A DNA stretch of 64,000 bases from Chanos chanos. Its lineage: Eukaryota; Chordata; Actinopteri; Gonorynchiformes; Chanidae. The notes under the pieces are model-generated. The model ran no database searches. It was not told the origin of the DNA and worked only from the letters and a program-made list of their open reading frames with translations. The stretch lies in assembly GCF_902362185.1 (NCBI RefSeq), contig NC_044502.1, positions 11,155,022-11,219,021 on the forward strand. Direction: 5' to 3'. The first letter of the stretch is position 1; each line of letters starts with the position of its first letter. Shown one piece after another: positions 22,766 through 37,097 of the stretch. A program made the position numbers and the translations under genes.

Positions 22766-25700
22766 AGTATAGATCATACAAAGAATTCTGAACACACCTA
22801 GATTATCTGTATGTCTGCTTGGTATGTTATGGTGTAATATTCTATCATATCTTTGTTTTGTTGTCTGTGTGTGTGTGTGTGTGTGTGTGGTCTTTCAGGC
22901 CCCTCCAGGTCTCTCTCCGCAGGCCACGAGTATAGTCCACATGGCTGTGTCCTTCAGCTATAAGTACCTGGCCCTCTTCACTGACTCTGGCCATGTGTGG
23001 ATGGGCACGTCCAACCTCAGGGTGAGCAGAAGGAAACTGGGCCACACTGGGTCATATCTCACTTTATCTAGTCACTCATTCAGTAGCACATAACATTGTC
23101 AGTGTGAGCTGATTTGCCCATAAGTTATGAGATTGGCTGTAGTTCATGAAAGACGGAGCTACACCCATTTTTGATATACTTTCATGTCTTTGTTCTTCCT
23201 TTTTATGCACAATGTAGTATTCAATACTTCCATTATTTTTGCTGTTATATGGTGCTCCGTGTAATCAGTGGTGTGGTTGAAAATGCTGTGTACTAACTAT
23301 TCACTCAGGCCTGACTCAGTCACTCTCTCATTTGCAGGACAAACTGAGTGAGGTGGAGACTAAAATCAGAGCTCCCCCTAAACAGATGGCTTGGTAGGCG
23401 CACTTATAGAAAATACCCCAGTCTTTTCCCCACTTGAGTATGTATCTACACATATCTGCGTTTGCTTTCACTCTTTCATTCGTAACCCATGCATGTTGAC
23501 TGATGTATCTCCAGGTGTCGCAGGCCTAAGAGTCAACAGCCCTCAGTGGTAATTATGTGGGATCAGCAACTCCTAGTGGCTGGACAGTGCAAAGAATCTA
23601 TTCAGTATCCTTCATGTCGATGTTGGTTTGATGATTAATAAGATGCCTTGATACGGCTGGACTGCAGTAGTAGTACACCTCACATTTAGTTTTATTTGTA
23701 GTCACATGAACAGTACAGTCTATGCTATAACGTAAGGTCTGTTTTACACTGCGATGGATATTGACCTTTGACCTCTAATGTGGATATAACCTGGACGATG
23801 ACTCAGTTTTGGTGCCGGAGCTGGACGGGGTTCGGATTATTAGTGGAACACACCATGAGATGCTGCAGGAGGTCCCAGGTTAGATCACATGCACGCACAC
23901 ACACTCACACACACACACACACACACACACATACATATCCTTGAAATCGTAATTGTACTTAAGAAATATATTTGAATGTATAAAAAAAGAAACAGAGTAA
24001 CTCAGGGTTGGAGATAACTCAGAGGATAGAGAAGAGATTGGTGTGGATAATGGGGAAAAAGCAACAGAGGAAGGATGAGCAGCTAAAGGTAGCCGATGAG
24101 TGACGGTGGTAGGTAGGTTTCAGAAAGATAAGCGGAATGGGGATTAGCACGGTGTGAGATTAGATTGTGTTTTGAGATTGGAAGTGAAGATGGAAAGAGT
24201 GAGTTCCAGGGTCTGGGTGCAGTCCAGGAACTTTCCAAAACCGTGGAAGTGAAGTGATGGATGCTGAGGAGACTGGGTGGGTTCACAGAGGTGGATAGGT
24301 TCATTTCATTTGGGGGGTGTTACTTTACGCGGCTCTTTAAAGGTTAGCAGGAGAATTTGGAAGTCGATCCATTAGCGGATGAAAAGTGGAGGGGATGTGC
24401 TCTATTTGAACAGACACATTGGGAGTGAATGCTAGGCGAGTACGCATTGCACTGGTCAAGACAACTGTAAATAACAGGGTGGAGCGAGTGTTCAAGGGGC
24501 AGGATGTTATTGTAATTCTTACTGCACAAGATCTGAGAGTCAGAACTGACTGGTATACACGCACAGGCTAACATACCTTTTGCTTTTCTTAGGAGCTTGT
24601 GAAGAGATCTTTAAGATTGCTTCGATGGAACCAGGAGCACTGCTACTAGAAGCCCATAAAGAATATGAGGTAAGGGTTATGAAGTTATGTTTGCCTAATC
24701 CGTATGCGCGCATATACACTTTCATTTCAGACAGCTCAAGGCCAAGGCCCTTGGGTATAACTGTGTATGAAAATGTTAGTACTACAAATGTAAATGCTTT
24801 CAGATGTCTGCTGAGTCTCATATCATTTTCAGAGAATTTGTGTATTTTATGTGTTTTATGTTTCTGTGATCACTCTTATGGTGTGTTTTGTGCATGAATG
24901 TGTTGAGTACACTCACAGTGCATTTTGTATATATTTGGTTCTGTGCTGTGTGTGAATCTGGTTCACTGTGTGTGTTGTATTGTATGTGAGTACACTGATT
25001 GCGGGCGTGTGTTTGGTTGTGCGTTATGCAGAAGGAGAGTCAGAAGGCGGATGAGTATCTGAGAGAGATTAAAGAACAGAGCCTGCTGGGAAAGGCCGTC
25101 AGACAGTGCATAGAGGCCGCGGGTCACGAGTACGACCCCGACACTCAGAAAACGCTGCTCAGGGTGAGGGAGACCGGTGCCTCACGCTACCGCACAAAGC
25201 CACTCGCGCCTTTACCTGAACGACAAAATAAAAGTCTCGTGTTTTGTTTTGGGGTTTTTTTTTCCTGCGCTTTTCAGGCTGCCTCGTTCGGGAAGTGTTT
25301 CCTGAGCAATTTTCCACCGGATCAGTTTGTGAGCATGTGCAGAGACCTGCGAGTGCTCAACGCAGTGCGGGATTACACCGTGGGCATCCCCCTCACACAC
25401 ACACAGTATCCTTTTAAAAAAAAAAAAAAGAAGATGTTTACACACAACCTACCACAGCATCTGAGTTGGGTTTCGTTGGCCCTTTAAGGGAATATACCTG
25501 TTCCCCTCTTCTGTTTTACCTGTTCACTACGCATGTTTGAGTTTTTGACCACTCTGTGGCTGTTGTAATAAAATAATACATGCATTTACTACAATTTATA
25601 AAAGTACATTTCTTGAAATATAATGAATGTTCATCATTACAGTTTGCTTTTGCTATTGTCTTTAATCTCTCTGTCAGATTCAAACAGATGACTGTACAAG

Positions 25701-25785
25701 TTCTCATTGACAGGTACAACAAAAAAATGGCTAATGATTCATTTTCCAAATTCCCACGACTGTGGTCGAAAACTGAGTGGTGTAC

Positions 25786-25836
<51 letters not shown>

Positions 25837-28077
25837 AAGGCTAGTGTATCGTAAGCTTTATCCACTGGCCATCGAAATCTGTCGCTACCTGAAAACTCCA
25901 GAATACCAAGGAGTGAGCAGGGTCCTGAAACACTGGGCCTGCTGCAAGGTAAGAGTATGTGTACAGATATGATCAAGCCAATGAAATTAAACATGCATGC
26001 CATGGTGTGACTACACTGGAGTGTGTGTGTGTGTGTGTGTGTGTGTGTAGGTCCAGCAGAAGGAAGAGGCCGATGACGTGATCGCTCGGGCGATCTGTGT
26101 GAAGCTGGGCGAAACGGCAGGCATCTCGTACTCTGAGATCGCCACCAAAGCTTACGAGTGCGGCCGAACGGAGCTGGCCATTAAGGTAATCTCGTCTCTT
26201 CAACAGGACAGAGAGAGAAAACACAGAGAGAGAAACTATATCCGCTAACCTCCCCACACCACGAATCTCTGTCGTCATTTCCACATCCCTCTTTTTCTCT
26301 GTTTGTCTCAGTTGTTGGAGTTTGAACCTCGCTCTGGCGAGCAGGTTCCTCTACTACTGAAGATGAAGAGGAGTCAGCTGGCCTTGAGCAAAGCCATCGA
26401 AAGTGGAGACACTGACTTGGGTATGCACACACACACACACACACCTCAGACACATAATGTCTCATTCACATCAGTAACCTTACGTTTCCTCACAGTGTAC
26501 ACGGTGGTCTCCTACCTGAAGAACGAGATGAACAGGGGAGACTTTTTCATGACACTTAGGAACCAGCCGGTCGCGTTAAGTCTTTACAGACAGGTAAGAC
26601 AAACAGCAGCGTTCAGGAATTTTTACGGGGGTGTTTACAGCATACACTGAAGTCCTATAAGCAGAGTGCAGTCAACTGTCAGTAAACAACTGTTTGAGTA
26701 CTATGGACTGAGATGACTGATTCAGAGGAGAAAGTCACGAGTCCTAGTTCACTTCACTAAAGCACAACAACACACACAGAAATGTTCTGTGTCTGACGAA
26801 AAATTATTTAACCAACCTGTCTTTGTTTGTTTGTTTGTTTGTTTGTTTGTTTGTTTTACAGTTCTGTAAACATCAGGAACAGGACACACTAAAAGACCTA
26901 TTCAACCAAGATGATGACCACCAAGAGCTTGGCAATTTCTATGTGAGGGCCAGTTACAAAGAGAGGGTGAGCAGGACTTCTGGCTTTTCCACATCTCAGC
27001 TCTGTCTGCTTTTTCCAGTGGAAAACAACATCCTCAGGGTCACTCCACTATGAATGAAATATTATTTATCATTTATTTGTGTGTGTGTGTGTGTGTGTGT
27101 GCGTGTGCGTGCGTGCGTGCGTGCGTGCGTGAATGCGTGCCTTTCTTCGTGTGCAGAGACTTGAAGCACGGATAGGTCTTCTGCAGAGCGCTGTGGATGA
27201 GTACTACAAGGCCAAGAATGAGTTTTCTGCCAAAGTGAGTGACAGATGCCTTAGCATGACCATATAATAGCTCTTCATGTACACCCCCTCCCTTTTTTTT
27301 TTTTTCAAACTGTCAGAGAAAGTCCCTGCTCTGTGGGCGCATCACCCCTCAATGTCAGGACCTCAATTTTTTTTTCTTACTTCACTCTTCACTTAAGTGG
27401 AGACTGGACTGATAAACCAGCTTGAATATGCAGTTGTTGAAAGTCAATCTAGACACAAGTGTTCACTAAACAAGTCCACTTATAGACACACATTTCAACA
27501 CCATAGATTTGAAGCCAGCAGAACAGTCTCATTTTGTTTCAAAGTTTCCTCTCAATTCAAAGTCAAGGTACATCGTTGTAGACTTTGTCGCTGCTAATTT
27601 GCCAACTCGTTGATACTAACGAAGTAGCAACTGCTAAGAAAGTGACGATTATTCCTATCATCTGATAGTAACAGTATCTTTTGTGATCTCTCTCTCTCTT
27701 TCCTCCTCTCTCCCTCTCACTCAAGGTCACAGAGGAGGAGATGCGTTTGCTGCGTGTCCAGCGGAAGCTGGAGGAGGAGAAGGGGGAGCACCTGGTCGGT
27801 TTCTCCCTCCACGACACGCTGAGCAGTCTACTAGCCGTGGGCCTCCACAAACAGGCAGAGCAGCTTTACAAGGACTTCAGAGTGCCGGACAAGAGGTCAG
27901 CCCCAGACCAGCAGAGAGCAGAGCGCAAACACGTCTCACGATTACAGATTACCAGTGTATAACCATTTACTCAGCAGTCCCTGCTCTGTGCTTTATGATG
28001 AGGAACTGTTAGTGGGCAGAGAGAACGGAGGATGGAAGATAGAGGAGGAAAACGGAAGGGTTTTTCCGATATTTAAA

Positions 28078-28108
<31 letters not shown>

Positions 28109-28550
28109 TAAAAACCCGTCTTTAATTCAAATGTTTCATTGCACTGCACATTTCGTAGCAAAAGTTTTTTTGGGTTTTTTCCATAACCATTGTCTGGTTA
28201 TGGGTTTTCATGATGACCAGCTGTATGGGTGCCCTCAGGTACTGGTGGCTGAAGCTAACGGCCCTGGCTGAGAAAGAGGACTGGGAGGAGCTGGAGAAAT
28301 TTGGCAAGAGCAAGAAGTCACCTATTGGCTACCTGGTAAAAGATATTCTTTTAACTACATTTTTTTTTTTTTTTAGTATTCTGGACATGAATTAAAAAAA
28401 AAAAACATTATTTTCCTTCACGTCACTGTTTCTGTTTATAGCCATTTGTAGAAGTTTGTGTGAAACACCACAACAAGTATGAAGCCAGGAAGTATGTGTC
28501 AAAAGTAACACCTGAGCAGAAGGTCAAGGCCCACTTGGCTGTTGGGTGAG

Positions 28551-28590
<40 letters not shown>

Positions 28591-28899
28591 TGCGTGTGTG
28601 CGTGCGTGCGTCCGTGGATGTTCTTCTGTGTGAACGCCTGTCTTAGCTCACGATGGAGTCTCTGTCATCCATCTTTTGACCGAACCTTTTTCCTACCCCT
28701 CTCCACCCTTTCTCTTTCTCCTCTTCCTCTTCTTCTTCCTCCTGTCTTTCTCAGCGATCTGGAGGGAGCTGCGGACGCGGCTATCGAGCGGAGGAGCGAA
28801 GCAGAGATCAGCACGGTTCTCTCCCGCTGTTCTCCCACCACCGACCGCGCTCTGGTCGAACGTCTGAACCGCGCCCGAGCCACCGCCGCTAAAAAATGA
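21060..28899 (+). CDS. vps16: VPS16, core subunit of the HOPS and CORVET tethering complexes
   Basis: VPS16 binds VPS33 and builds the core of the CORVET and HOPS complexes that tether endosomes and lysosomes before SNARE fusion. Coding exons: 21060-21109, 21563-21651, 21839-21930, 22020-22148, 22243-22387, 22598-22713, 22899-23021, 23338-23393, 23515-23604, 23784-23878, 24593-24669, 25032-25163, 25278-25405, 25678-25713, 25840-25948, 26051-26185, 26312-26420, 26496-26593, 26862-26966, 27157-27234, 27726-27895, 28239-28335, 28442-28545, 28755-28899. They sum to 835 codons plus stop (human 839). Residues 1-420 match the N-terminal beta-propeller ([28 protein letters not shown]) and about 515-830 the C-terminal alpha-solenoid ([53 protein letters not shown]). 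Every junction keeps frame. Introns 9 and 13 look U12-type; see their own entries. Confidence 0.98.
23605..23783 (+). other. vps16 intron 9: U12-type, with an apparent GG 3' end
   Basis: The donor GTATCCTT matches the U12 5' splice-site consensus exactly. A branch-like CCTTTGAC sits 12 bases before the inferred 3' border, the spacing preferred by the minor spliceosome. Protein homology ([19 protein letters not shown]) and phase force the border to 23783/23784, where the intron ends TGG instead of AG. An in-frame TAA at 23777-23779 rules out any earlier acceptor, and the next AG downstream breaks the frame. Confidence 0.7.
24020..24545. repeat. Old interspersed repeat of uncertain class in vps16 intron 10
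   Basis: Intron 10 is longer than its neighbours. Its middle reads like a repeat common in fish genomes, with phrases such as GAGTTCCAGGGTCTGGGTGC, TTAAAGGTTAGCAGGAGAAT and GAAGTCGATCC. On the minus strand a fragment reads [13 protein letters not shown] recall this family from other fish sequence but cannot name its class, and I see no clear ends or target duplication. Confidence 0.35.
25406..25677 (+). other. vps16 intron 13: U12-type (GT-AG)
   Basis: The donor is GTATCCTTTT and the exon before it ends in CA, as at intron 9. The 3' end is TCTTTAATCTCTCTGTCAG: a branch-like TCTTTAAT whose adenosine lies 12 bases from the exon, with no long polypyrimidine tract between. Both sides join in frame as [13 protein letters not shown]. 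Together these are the marks of a minor-spliceosome intron. Confidence 0.8.
25790..25832. repeat. (CT)n microsatellite in vps16 intron 14
   Basis: About 21 CT units ending eight bases before the exon 15 border; it doubles as the polypyrimidine tract of that acceptor. Other vps16 introns hold (CA)n at 22738-22764 and 23900-23930, (GT)n at 22866-22890, 26021-26050, 27079-27132 and 28555-28615, (TTTG)n at 26821-26856 and (TA)n at 28084-28111. Confidence 0.9.
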
Positions 28900-29273
28900 C
28901 CCCAGGATATGTCACAACACCCAAAATGCAACTGACAAAGACACAGTGGCAAAAATTGTCCTCTGAACCTCGTCACCTCTGTACTAATGTTCTGTTGCCT
29001 GGTCAGGTGGACTTCGTCCTTCAGGATACGCTGATGAAAGAATGCATATCAGAAGACATGAAGAGAGCAAAATACTAACACTGTCGCTTTTTTCTCCACA
29101 ATACTGATTTTTTTTTACTATTATTCTTTGTAAATAGTTGTTGGTGTATTTGTGAGAGACGCACGTTTCTCTGTCTCATATTCTTGATCTGCTCGTGTCA
29201 ATAATCTTTCTGCATTCTCTCAAGCTTGTATGTCTGTAATAGTCTGCCCAAAATGAAATACGGTGTATTGTTC

Positions 29274-29279
29274 ATTAAA
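29274..29279 (+). terminator. Polyadenylation signal, vps16
   Basis: ATTAAA about 375 bases after the vps16 stop codon, followed by a T/G-rich stretch (TTTGTAAAGTGTCTTTCTGG). It is the best candidate for transcript cleavage before rgn. Confidence 0.5.
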
Positions 29280-29299
29280 CAATGATCATGCTCATTTGT

Positions 29300-30578
29300 A
29301 AAGTGTCTTTCTGGCCTTGTGTGGTGTAAAACCAGCATTTGTTCATTTTGTTCTCCATTTTGATACATTAATTTAACCTCACAAAAGACTTATAAATCAC
29401 TACTTTTGTTTGTATTTGTGTATGTGTGTGTCTGTCTGAGTGTGTGTGTGCGCGAGGGAGAGAGAGAGAGAGAAAGGGAGAGAGTATTTAATGATATTTC
29501 CATACCATGCAGTTCCTGCGTGCAAGTGTCCTAATATCAAAACTGGCTCACTTTCATGCACTTTATCCTAAAACACTAGTTGATGACCAGTCGTTACGTG
29601 ATCACTTGCACCGTAATTTCGTTGTCTACTGGGGGCGCCCACTTCTATCAAAATCAGTAACACGGCGTCAAACAGACATTCTGCACAACACAGTCAAGGG
29701 AGAGCAGTGAGAACTGTTGAAAGAGCCTACTCGACTGAACCACCGTCAAAGGTAACGAAGTAGAAACATTTGAACGTACGACAAAAGCAGGAGTTATGTA
29801 GCTTATATTTGGGGTTGTTACTTCCTTCGGCATTTGTTTTTGTTTTCGTGTGTGTGTGTGTGTTTGCCTGATGCATTCATGTCATATGAGTATCGAAATG
29901 CAGCAACGTTCGCCCTGCGAATTTGCTAATATTTGGAAAAGAGAAATATTCTGGGACCCCGATAAGTAACTTTGTTTAGACAGTCAAACTAATTACGTTT
30001 AAACTTGTGTGCCGTGCATACATACGTGTCGTATGATTGGTCATGGAAACTTTGTTGCTTGCCTCTGTGAAATGTTGCAAATTCAACTCGTGTAGTCGCC
30101 CCTTTCTCTCTCGCTCTCGGGCATGCTCTGTTTCTCTGCAGCGTTCAGTATCATTGTGTGTCGTGATACTGTGAAAAAGTTTTTAAACAGCGTAGAGCGG
30201 TGCCGGTTGTCACACTTTACTCTCGCGTCTGAGTCTCAGTGCATGCAAGGAAACTTAATTCAACATAAGTTACACCTTGCGTAGAACTACAGTATCACTT
30301 TTATACTCACAAGTCGCTTCAACAGAAAGTTATTGACCTTGTGTTGAAACTGCATCATAATATGACATTTAAGTTAAATCCATGTTGAAAGCAAATAAAA
30401 TCTATCTGTTAATGTTCAGTTCGTGGTGAACAGGTTCACAATAGCCTTAAATGTACTAGATAGTAATACTAATAATACTGATAATGAGCTCAGTTAATAA
30501 ATGCAGGACTATCAAACGTTATCATAGTAACATTAGGGTTGCCCAACTTATAACTTACTACTAATATCGATACAGGTC
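29300..30578. other. Intergenic region and presumed rgn promoter
   Basis: No coding frame recognised. A small (GT)n(GA)n tract lies at about 29405-29480. The sequence CGATACAG just before 30575 looks like a splice acceptor five bases upstream of the rgn start codon, which suggests that rgn has at least one non-coding 5' exon somewhere in this stretch. Confidence 0.4.
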
Positions 30579-32661
<2,083 letters not shown>

Positions 32662-34690
32662 AATTTCAGTGAAATCTATTCCCGTTAGCTGTATCAGAAA
32701 AGGAATTGCATTGATCTAACACTTCATAACAATGTCTCAATCACAAACAAAACTATTCTTAAATTGTGTTAGAAATCCGTTAAAGCATTGTTTGATTGGT
32801 TTCTCATCAGCATGAAAAACCTCAGCTTTGAAGGCAGTATGCGATGGATTACAGCAATCTAGCTGTGCCAGACTGATCATGCATCAGATTGATGGACAAT
32901 TTTTAAAACGGACCTAAAATGGATAATGAAAAGGGTCTTTGGATAATCCTTTGGAATTAAAAAGTGTACATGAATGAAGCAGGAGTTGACTTTGACATGT
33001 TTTCATGTCTTGCATTTTGCATTATGCTTCAGATAATTTCGTAAGGGATAATGTTCATCTGCAGATAATACTAATATACAGCATTACCAGTAGAATAAGT
33101 ATTACCAATACAGGTAATATTTAATACACTACCGTGTATTAAATATTACCTGTATTGGTAATACTTATTCTACTGGTAATGTTTTACCAGTCTAATGGTA
33201 AAACATTAATGTCTTCCATTAGCTTTTGTGTAATGAGCTTGAAGTTTGGAAATTAAAAGTGAAAGTGTAAGGTTATCACAAATGAAGAACAACTGGAGGA
33301 ATGTAAAACATTTTTAGGTGAATGCATTAAGAAAATAAAAAGGAAAAATGAAGAAAAAATTTGACTGACTGAGCCCTTTTTGTTTATCTCTCTGAGTGCT
33401 CGGAGTTTTAATGTTTACTGCTCTGAACACAGATCAGCTATTCGTAGATTCTGAATGTACACTCTTAAAATGAAAACTTGTTGAGGAGTCTAAGTTTGTT
33501 CCCTACCTATGAAATACGTCATTGTTTTAGTAACCATGCTATGAAACAAAGGGACAGAATCGCTTAAAACAACGAAAAAGATAGTTCTAGAGTTGTTGTG
33601 AAATGCTTTTTCAGGTTTTAAGGATTCTTTAGTATAGACATTTCCAGTATCATATCGTTTGTTTGTTGGACCATTCTTCCAGTAAATTGTAGTACAGTAA
33701 CAGGGATATTTCTTGCATGTGCACAATACTAAGACAAATTGTTAAAAATGGAAACAAACACCAAATATTAGGCCATTTCCACACATCTCCGGTCTCAAGC
33801 GGCTGAAATTCATGAAGGCTGTCAATTTTGCCTGTACTTGTTCAATATTACAAATTTAACCGTCCAAGTCTAATGATGCAGAAACTCACCAAAGGGTAGT
33901 ATCACTAGTTGCAGTTATGTTCCTTTTTATTGGGGAAGTGAGAAGCAACTGTTTTCATCCACAAACAGGATAAAACTGAGATTAAAAAAAGGGGAATTCC
34001 TATTTACGTATCATTTTCTTTACTACCATTCAAATTTACTAGATAAGTTACAACTGTGCACTGCTGAGGACAGTGTCATTTTTTTCCACATCTGAAAGAA
34101 CTATTACAGCAGGACAAATGTTTTCATCAGAACTGTTCTAGAAAAACAGGTCATGGAAAGGGGGAACCTTATTTTAGGGAATGCAAAACAATTTCAATCT
34201 TCATTTTCATTCTGCCAAAATATAAATGAATATATGGTGTGTCTGAAAGACTGAAGATTGGGTTGTGGACTGGTCAGAGAACAGGTCCTAAATTGGTCCG
34301 ACCTTTGCTGTCATGCCCAGTGAGTTAGCAACATTTAATGTTTTGCATTTTAAAAATTGATGACAAAAGTGGGAAAAGAATGAGGAAAAATAAGTGTGCA
34401 AAAGTAAGTATTATGTTTCAATATTGCATATTGAAAAGAACAGGAGCCTAGTCTGCAAATCAATGTGAGCTATTTGTGTATGAGGTGTTTCTGTTTTACT
34501 CACTTTAAAATAACTTGGTGATGATTTTATGAACATTAAAATGTTCTTATAATCTGCAATTCACTTCTCCAATTCACAAACAGTCAAGGCAACAATCAAG
34601 ATGAAAGCATAAAACCTTCAGAAAACTGGACTGTTGACCTTTGAAATGTTTTCAAATAAGATTCAATAGCTTTCTGTTCACTTCTGTGTG
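32662..34690. other. rgn 3' flank / intergenic
   Basis: No coding frame recognised. Candidate poly-A signals for rgn are ATTAAA at 32956-32961 and AATAAA at 33334-33339. If the distal one is used, the perfect palindrome at 33082-33208 lies in the rgn 3' untranslated region. The remainder is AT-rich. Confidence 0.45.
33082..33208. repeat. Perfect 48-bp inverted repeat plus adjoining 13-bp hairpin
   Basis: Bases 33082-33129 and 33134-33181 are exact reverse complements (48 of 48) around a four-base TACC loop. The arms start CATTACCAGTAG and end in CTACTGGTAATG. Directly overlapping the right end, 33177-33189 and 33196-33208 form a second exact inverted repeat (TAATGTTTTACCA) with a six-base loop. 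There is no coding frame. It may be a small palindromic transposable element, or a newly formed palindrome; being perfect, it is recent or maintained. No clear target duplication is visible. Confidence 0.9.
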
Positions 34691-34693
34691 TTA

Positions 34694-35770
34694 CCCTGGA
34701 GGGTCTTGATGACATACTGTTTTGATAAGGGTTCCCCTTTAATAGAACCTTGGAGTCTGAAGTGGCTGGATCCCTGTATGCCCTGTATAATCTGCAGCTG
34801 TGTAAAACAATGGAGCACCACTTAAGTGCTATTGTAAAACTCCATCTCTCTTCAGTATCATATTATTACATATACATTATGAGCTCATATAATCATAACG
34901 CTCTCATACTACCTCAGGGAAAGAGAATAACTGACCAGCTTGATGCTAGTATCCATTACCTTGATCTAGGGATTACTGAGAGGGCTGAATGAAATGACTT
35001 CTACACCACGCAGGCAGCAAAAGATGTGGGGCCCCAGGCGCCGGTTCAGACAGAGGGGCTGGAACTTCAGAGGTGACAGGGACCAACACAGGACACTAAA
35101 TGACAAGAGGCAACAAGGTAGAAGATGTAAGTCCAAACTAAGACATGTATTAAAATGAAATACTGTTACCTGTAAGTAGGAAAGAATCATTAGAGTTATG
35201 AAAATTTTGTGGTTGAATTTTTTATGTTCTTTGAAGAGAACTGGTCATTATTAGAGCAATATGCATGAGGGGCTAGCTTTGGGATATGAGGATATTAAAG
35301 AAATAGTTGAATAACTCTGAGAAAAGCACATCACTAGCATTGGATAACTAACTGCACAACTGATTGGACTTTTAAGGTTGCATAATGAAAGGCTGTATTT
35401 CAACCTTTTGCCATATATTTCTTGAAACGTGGAATTTGTTAATATTGAACCAGAATTGTATTGATAACGTACCAGGACTGCCAGTCCTTATTTATGACAT
35501 ATAATTTTTTTTTTATTATTGTGGCTGATATTAACTTCACTGAAAATGACAAGTACACATGCTGCCACCCATGTCAGTCAACAAGAACCATGACCATGGA
35601 GGTCTACAGCATGTTAAATAGACAGGATTACTAACTTTGACAAGAACTGTGTTGACATTATTGCTGCTGATTTTGTGGGAGTCAGTGACTTAGTCCAAGA
35701 TGTGATTCAACTCAATTCAAAGAAGACTCTTCTAAGAGGACGCTTTGTGATTCTTAAGGATTCTGAATGA
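34694..35770 (+). pseudogene. Broken plcxd1-like gene copy, tandem to plcxd1
   Basis: Three pieces in the right order and strand match exons of the intact plcxd1 gene about 2 kb downstream. At 34709-34825 the frame reads MTYCFDKGSPL and PCIICSCVKQWSTT, matching exon 2 (MTYCLDQHSPV, PCIIRPCVNRWGTT), then a stop. At 34918-34992, after a CAG, it reads KRITDQLDASIHYLDLGI, matching exon 3 (ERTISSQLDSGIRFLDLRV), with the conserved DLR now DLG and a stop soon after. At 35521-35720 two frames read VADINFTENDKYTCCHPCQS and CVDIIAADFVGVSDLVQD, matching exon 6. The SHD motif with the first catalytic His is disrupted. Exons 1, 4 and 5 were not found. It is a decayed tandem duplicate, with introns, so not a retrocopy. 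Confidence 0.82.
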
Positions 35771-36870
35771 GTCTCTGTAACTCTCTTACTCCAGAGAAAA
35801 GTGTGCGTCTACACATGAAATTCAGCAGCTTGTTGATGAATTTTGTCATTAATTGTTAATACAATAAATGAGCAATATGGGCAGAAACATTTATCATTTT
35901 CTATTGGTTTGGGGATATGGTATATATTACTGCCATCAGCTTCAAGGGAGAAAGACTTTTTTTTTTTTTCTTTCTTTACAGAACACCTGCTCGTCTGAAA
36001 TAATTATGCCAGTGTGCTGCAGAGAAGGAAGAAAGCCAGCAATAAGAATGATATATTACTATATATACTATAATTTTAACATTGTCTGGGTGAAGAAATT
36101 CACGCGGTAAAGTCAGTAGCTGGCCTTCTAATATGCTAGGAGTGATGCTCAAAGCCAAAAACTATGACCACACGGCAACATGATGCGAAATATTTATGAG
36201 AAGAGCCATTATTGTTCGAAAACCTCAAACATATAAACTAGCATCATGTGTGTTTATCCAGTCTTCTGCATTACAACGCTGTGGGATCAGTAAGTTACCA
36301 AACGTGATGACAAATGACGGCCGAAGTACCTATGAAATGCTTTTACAGCTCTTTGTCTACGTGAACAGACATCCCTTCCGAAAGGTTTTTCATTTCCACC
36401 GTTTGAGTACACTGGCAATGTAATTTAAGCGGTTTATCTAGAGAACTTTACTTTTAAATACAAAGTCTAACGTTAACGAAAAATGAACAACACATTCAGA
36501 CGGTCCCTAACATCACAGCCGGAACGAAGTCTTTTAACCATGTCACGAGAATCTCTCGCCTCATTTGGCTCTATATATTTGTATACGAACTCATTTGTTG
36601 AAAAAGGGAAATTTAAAACTTGAATTCTGTTAATGAAGTATCTTCAGGCTATAACTACAGGGTTATATCTTGTTCACGTGTTTAAGAGACCGAATACGGT
36701 AAACAGCGTTTCACTTCCCCTACTATAATGAGCAGAAAACTGATGCAGCTGTGTAGCCTATTGCTTTTCGGAATAGTGAGTAACAACGATCCGCTATTCA
36801 TCGACGTATTGGGTGTTCATTAACACATTGCCACAAGAATGCTTCGCGCTGTACTGTCGGACTTAGGATA

Positions 36871-37037
36871 ATGACTGATTCGCTGAAAGGACGGGATATG
36901 TCCAGCTGTGTAGACTGGATGTCACGGCTACCCGAGAAGCTTTTGGATATGCCCTTGTCAACACTTGCTATACCCGGTGAGCTATAGCAATTATCGTCTT
37001 TCAAGTTACTCTGGTCTGTCGTTTGTCAATCACTTTC

Positions 37038-37097
<60 letters not shown>

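Noticed and set aside
28665-28976. A 103-codon minus-strand frame over the last vps16 exon.
   Set aside because: It is the antisense shadow of a GC-rich coding exon.
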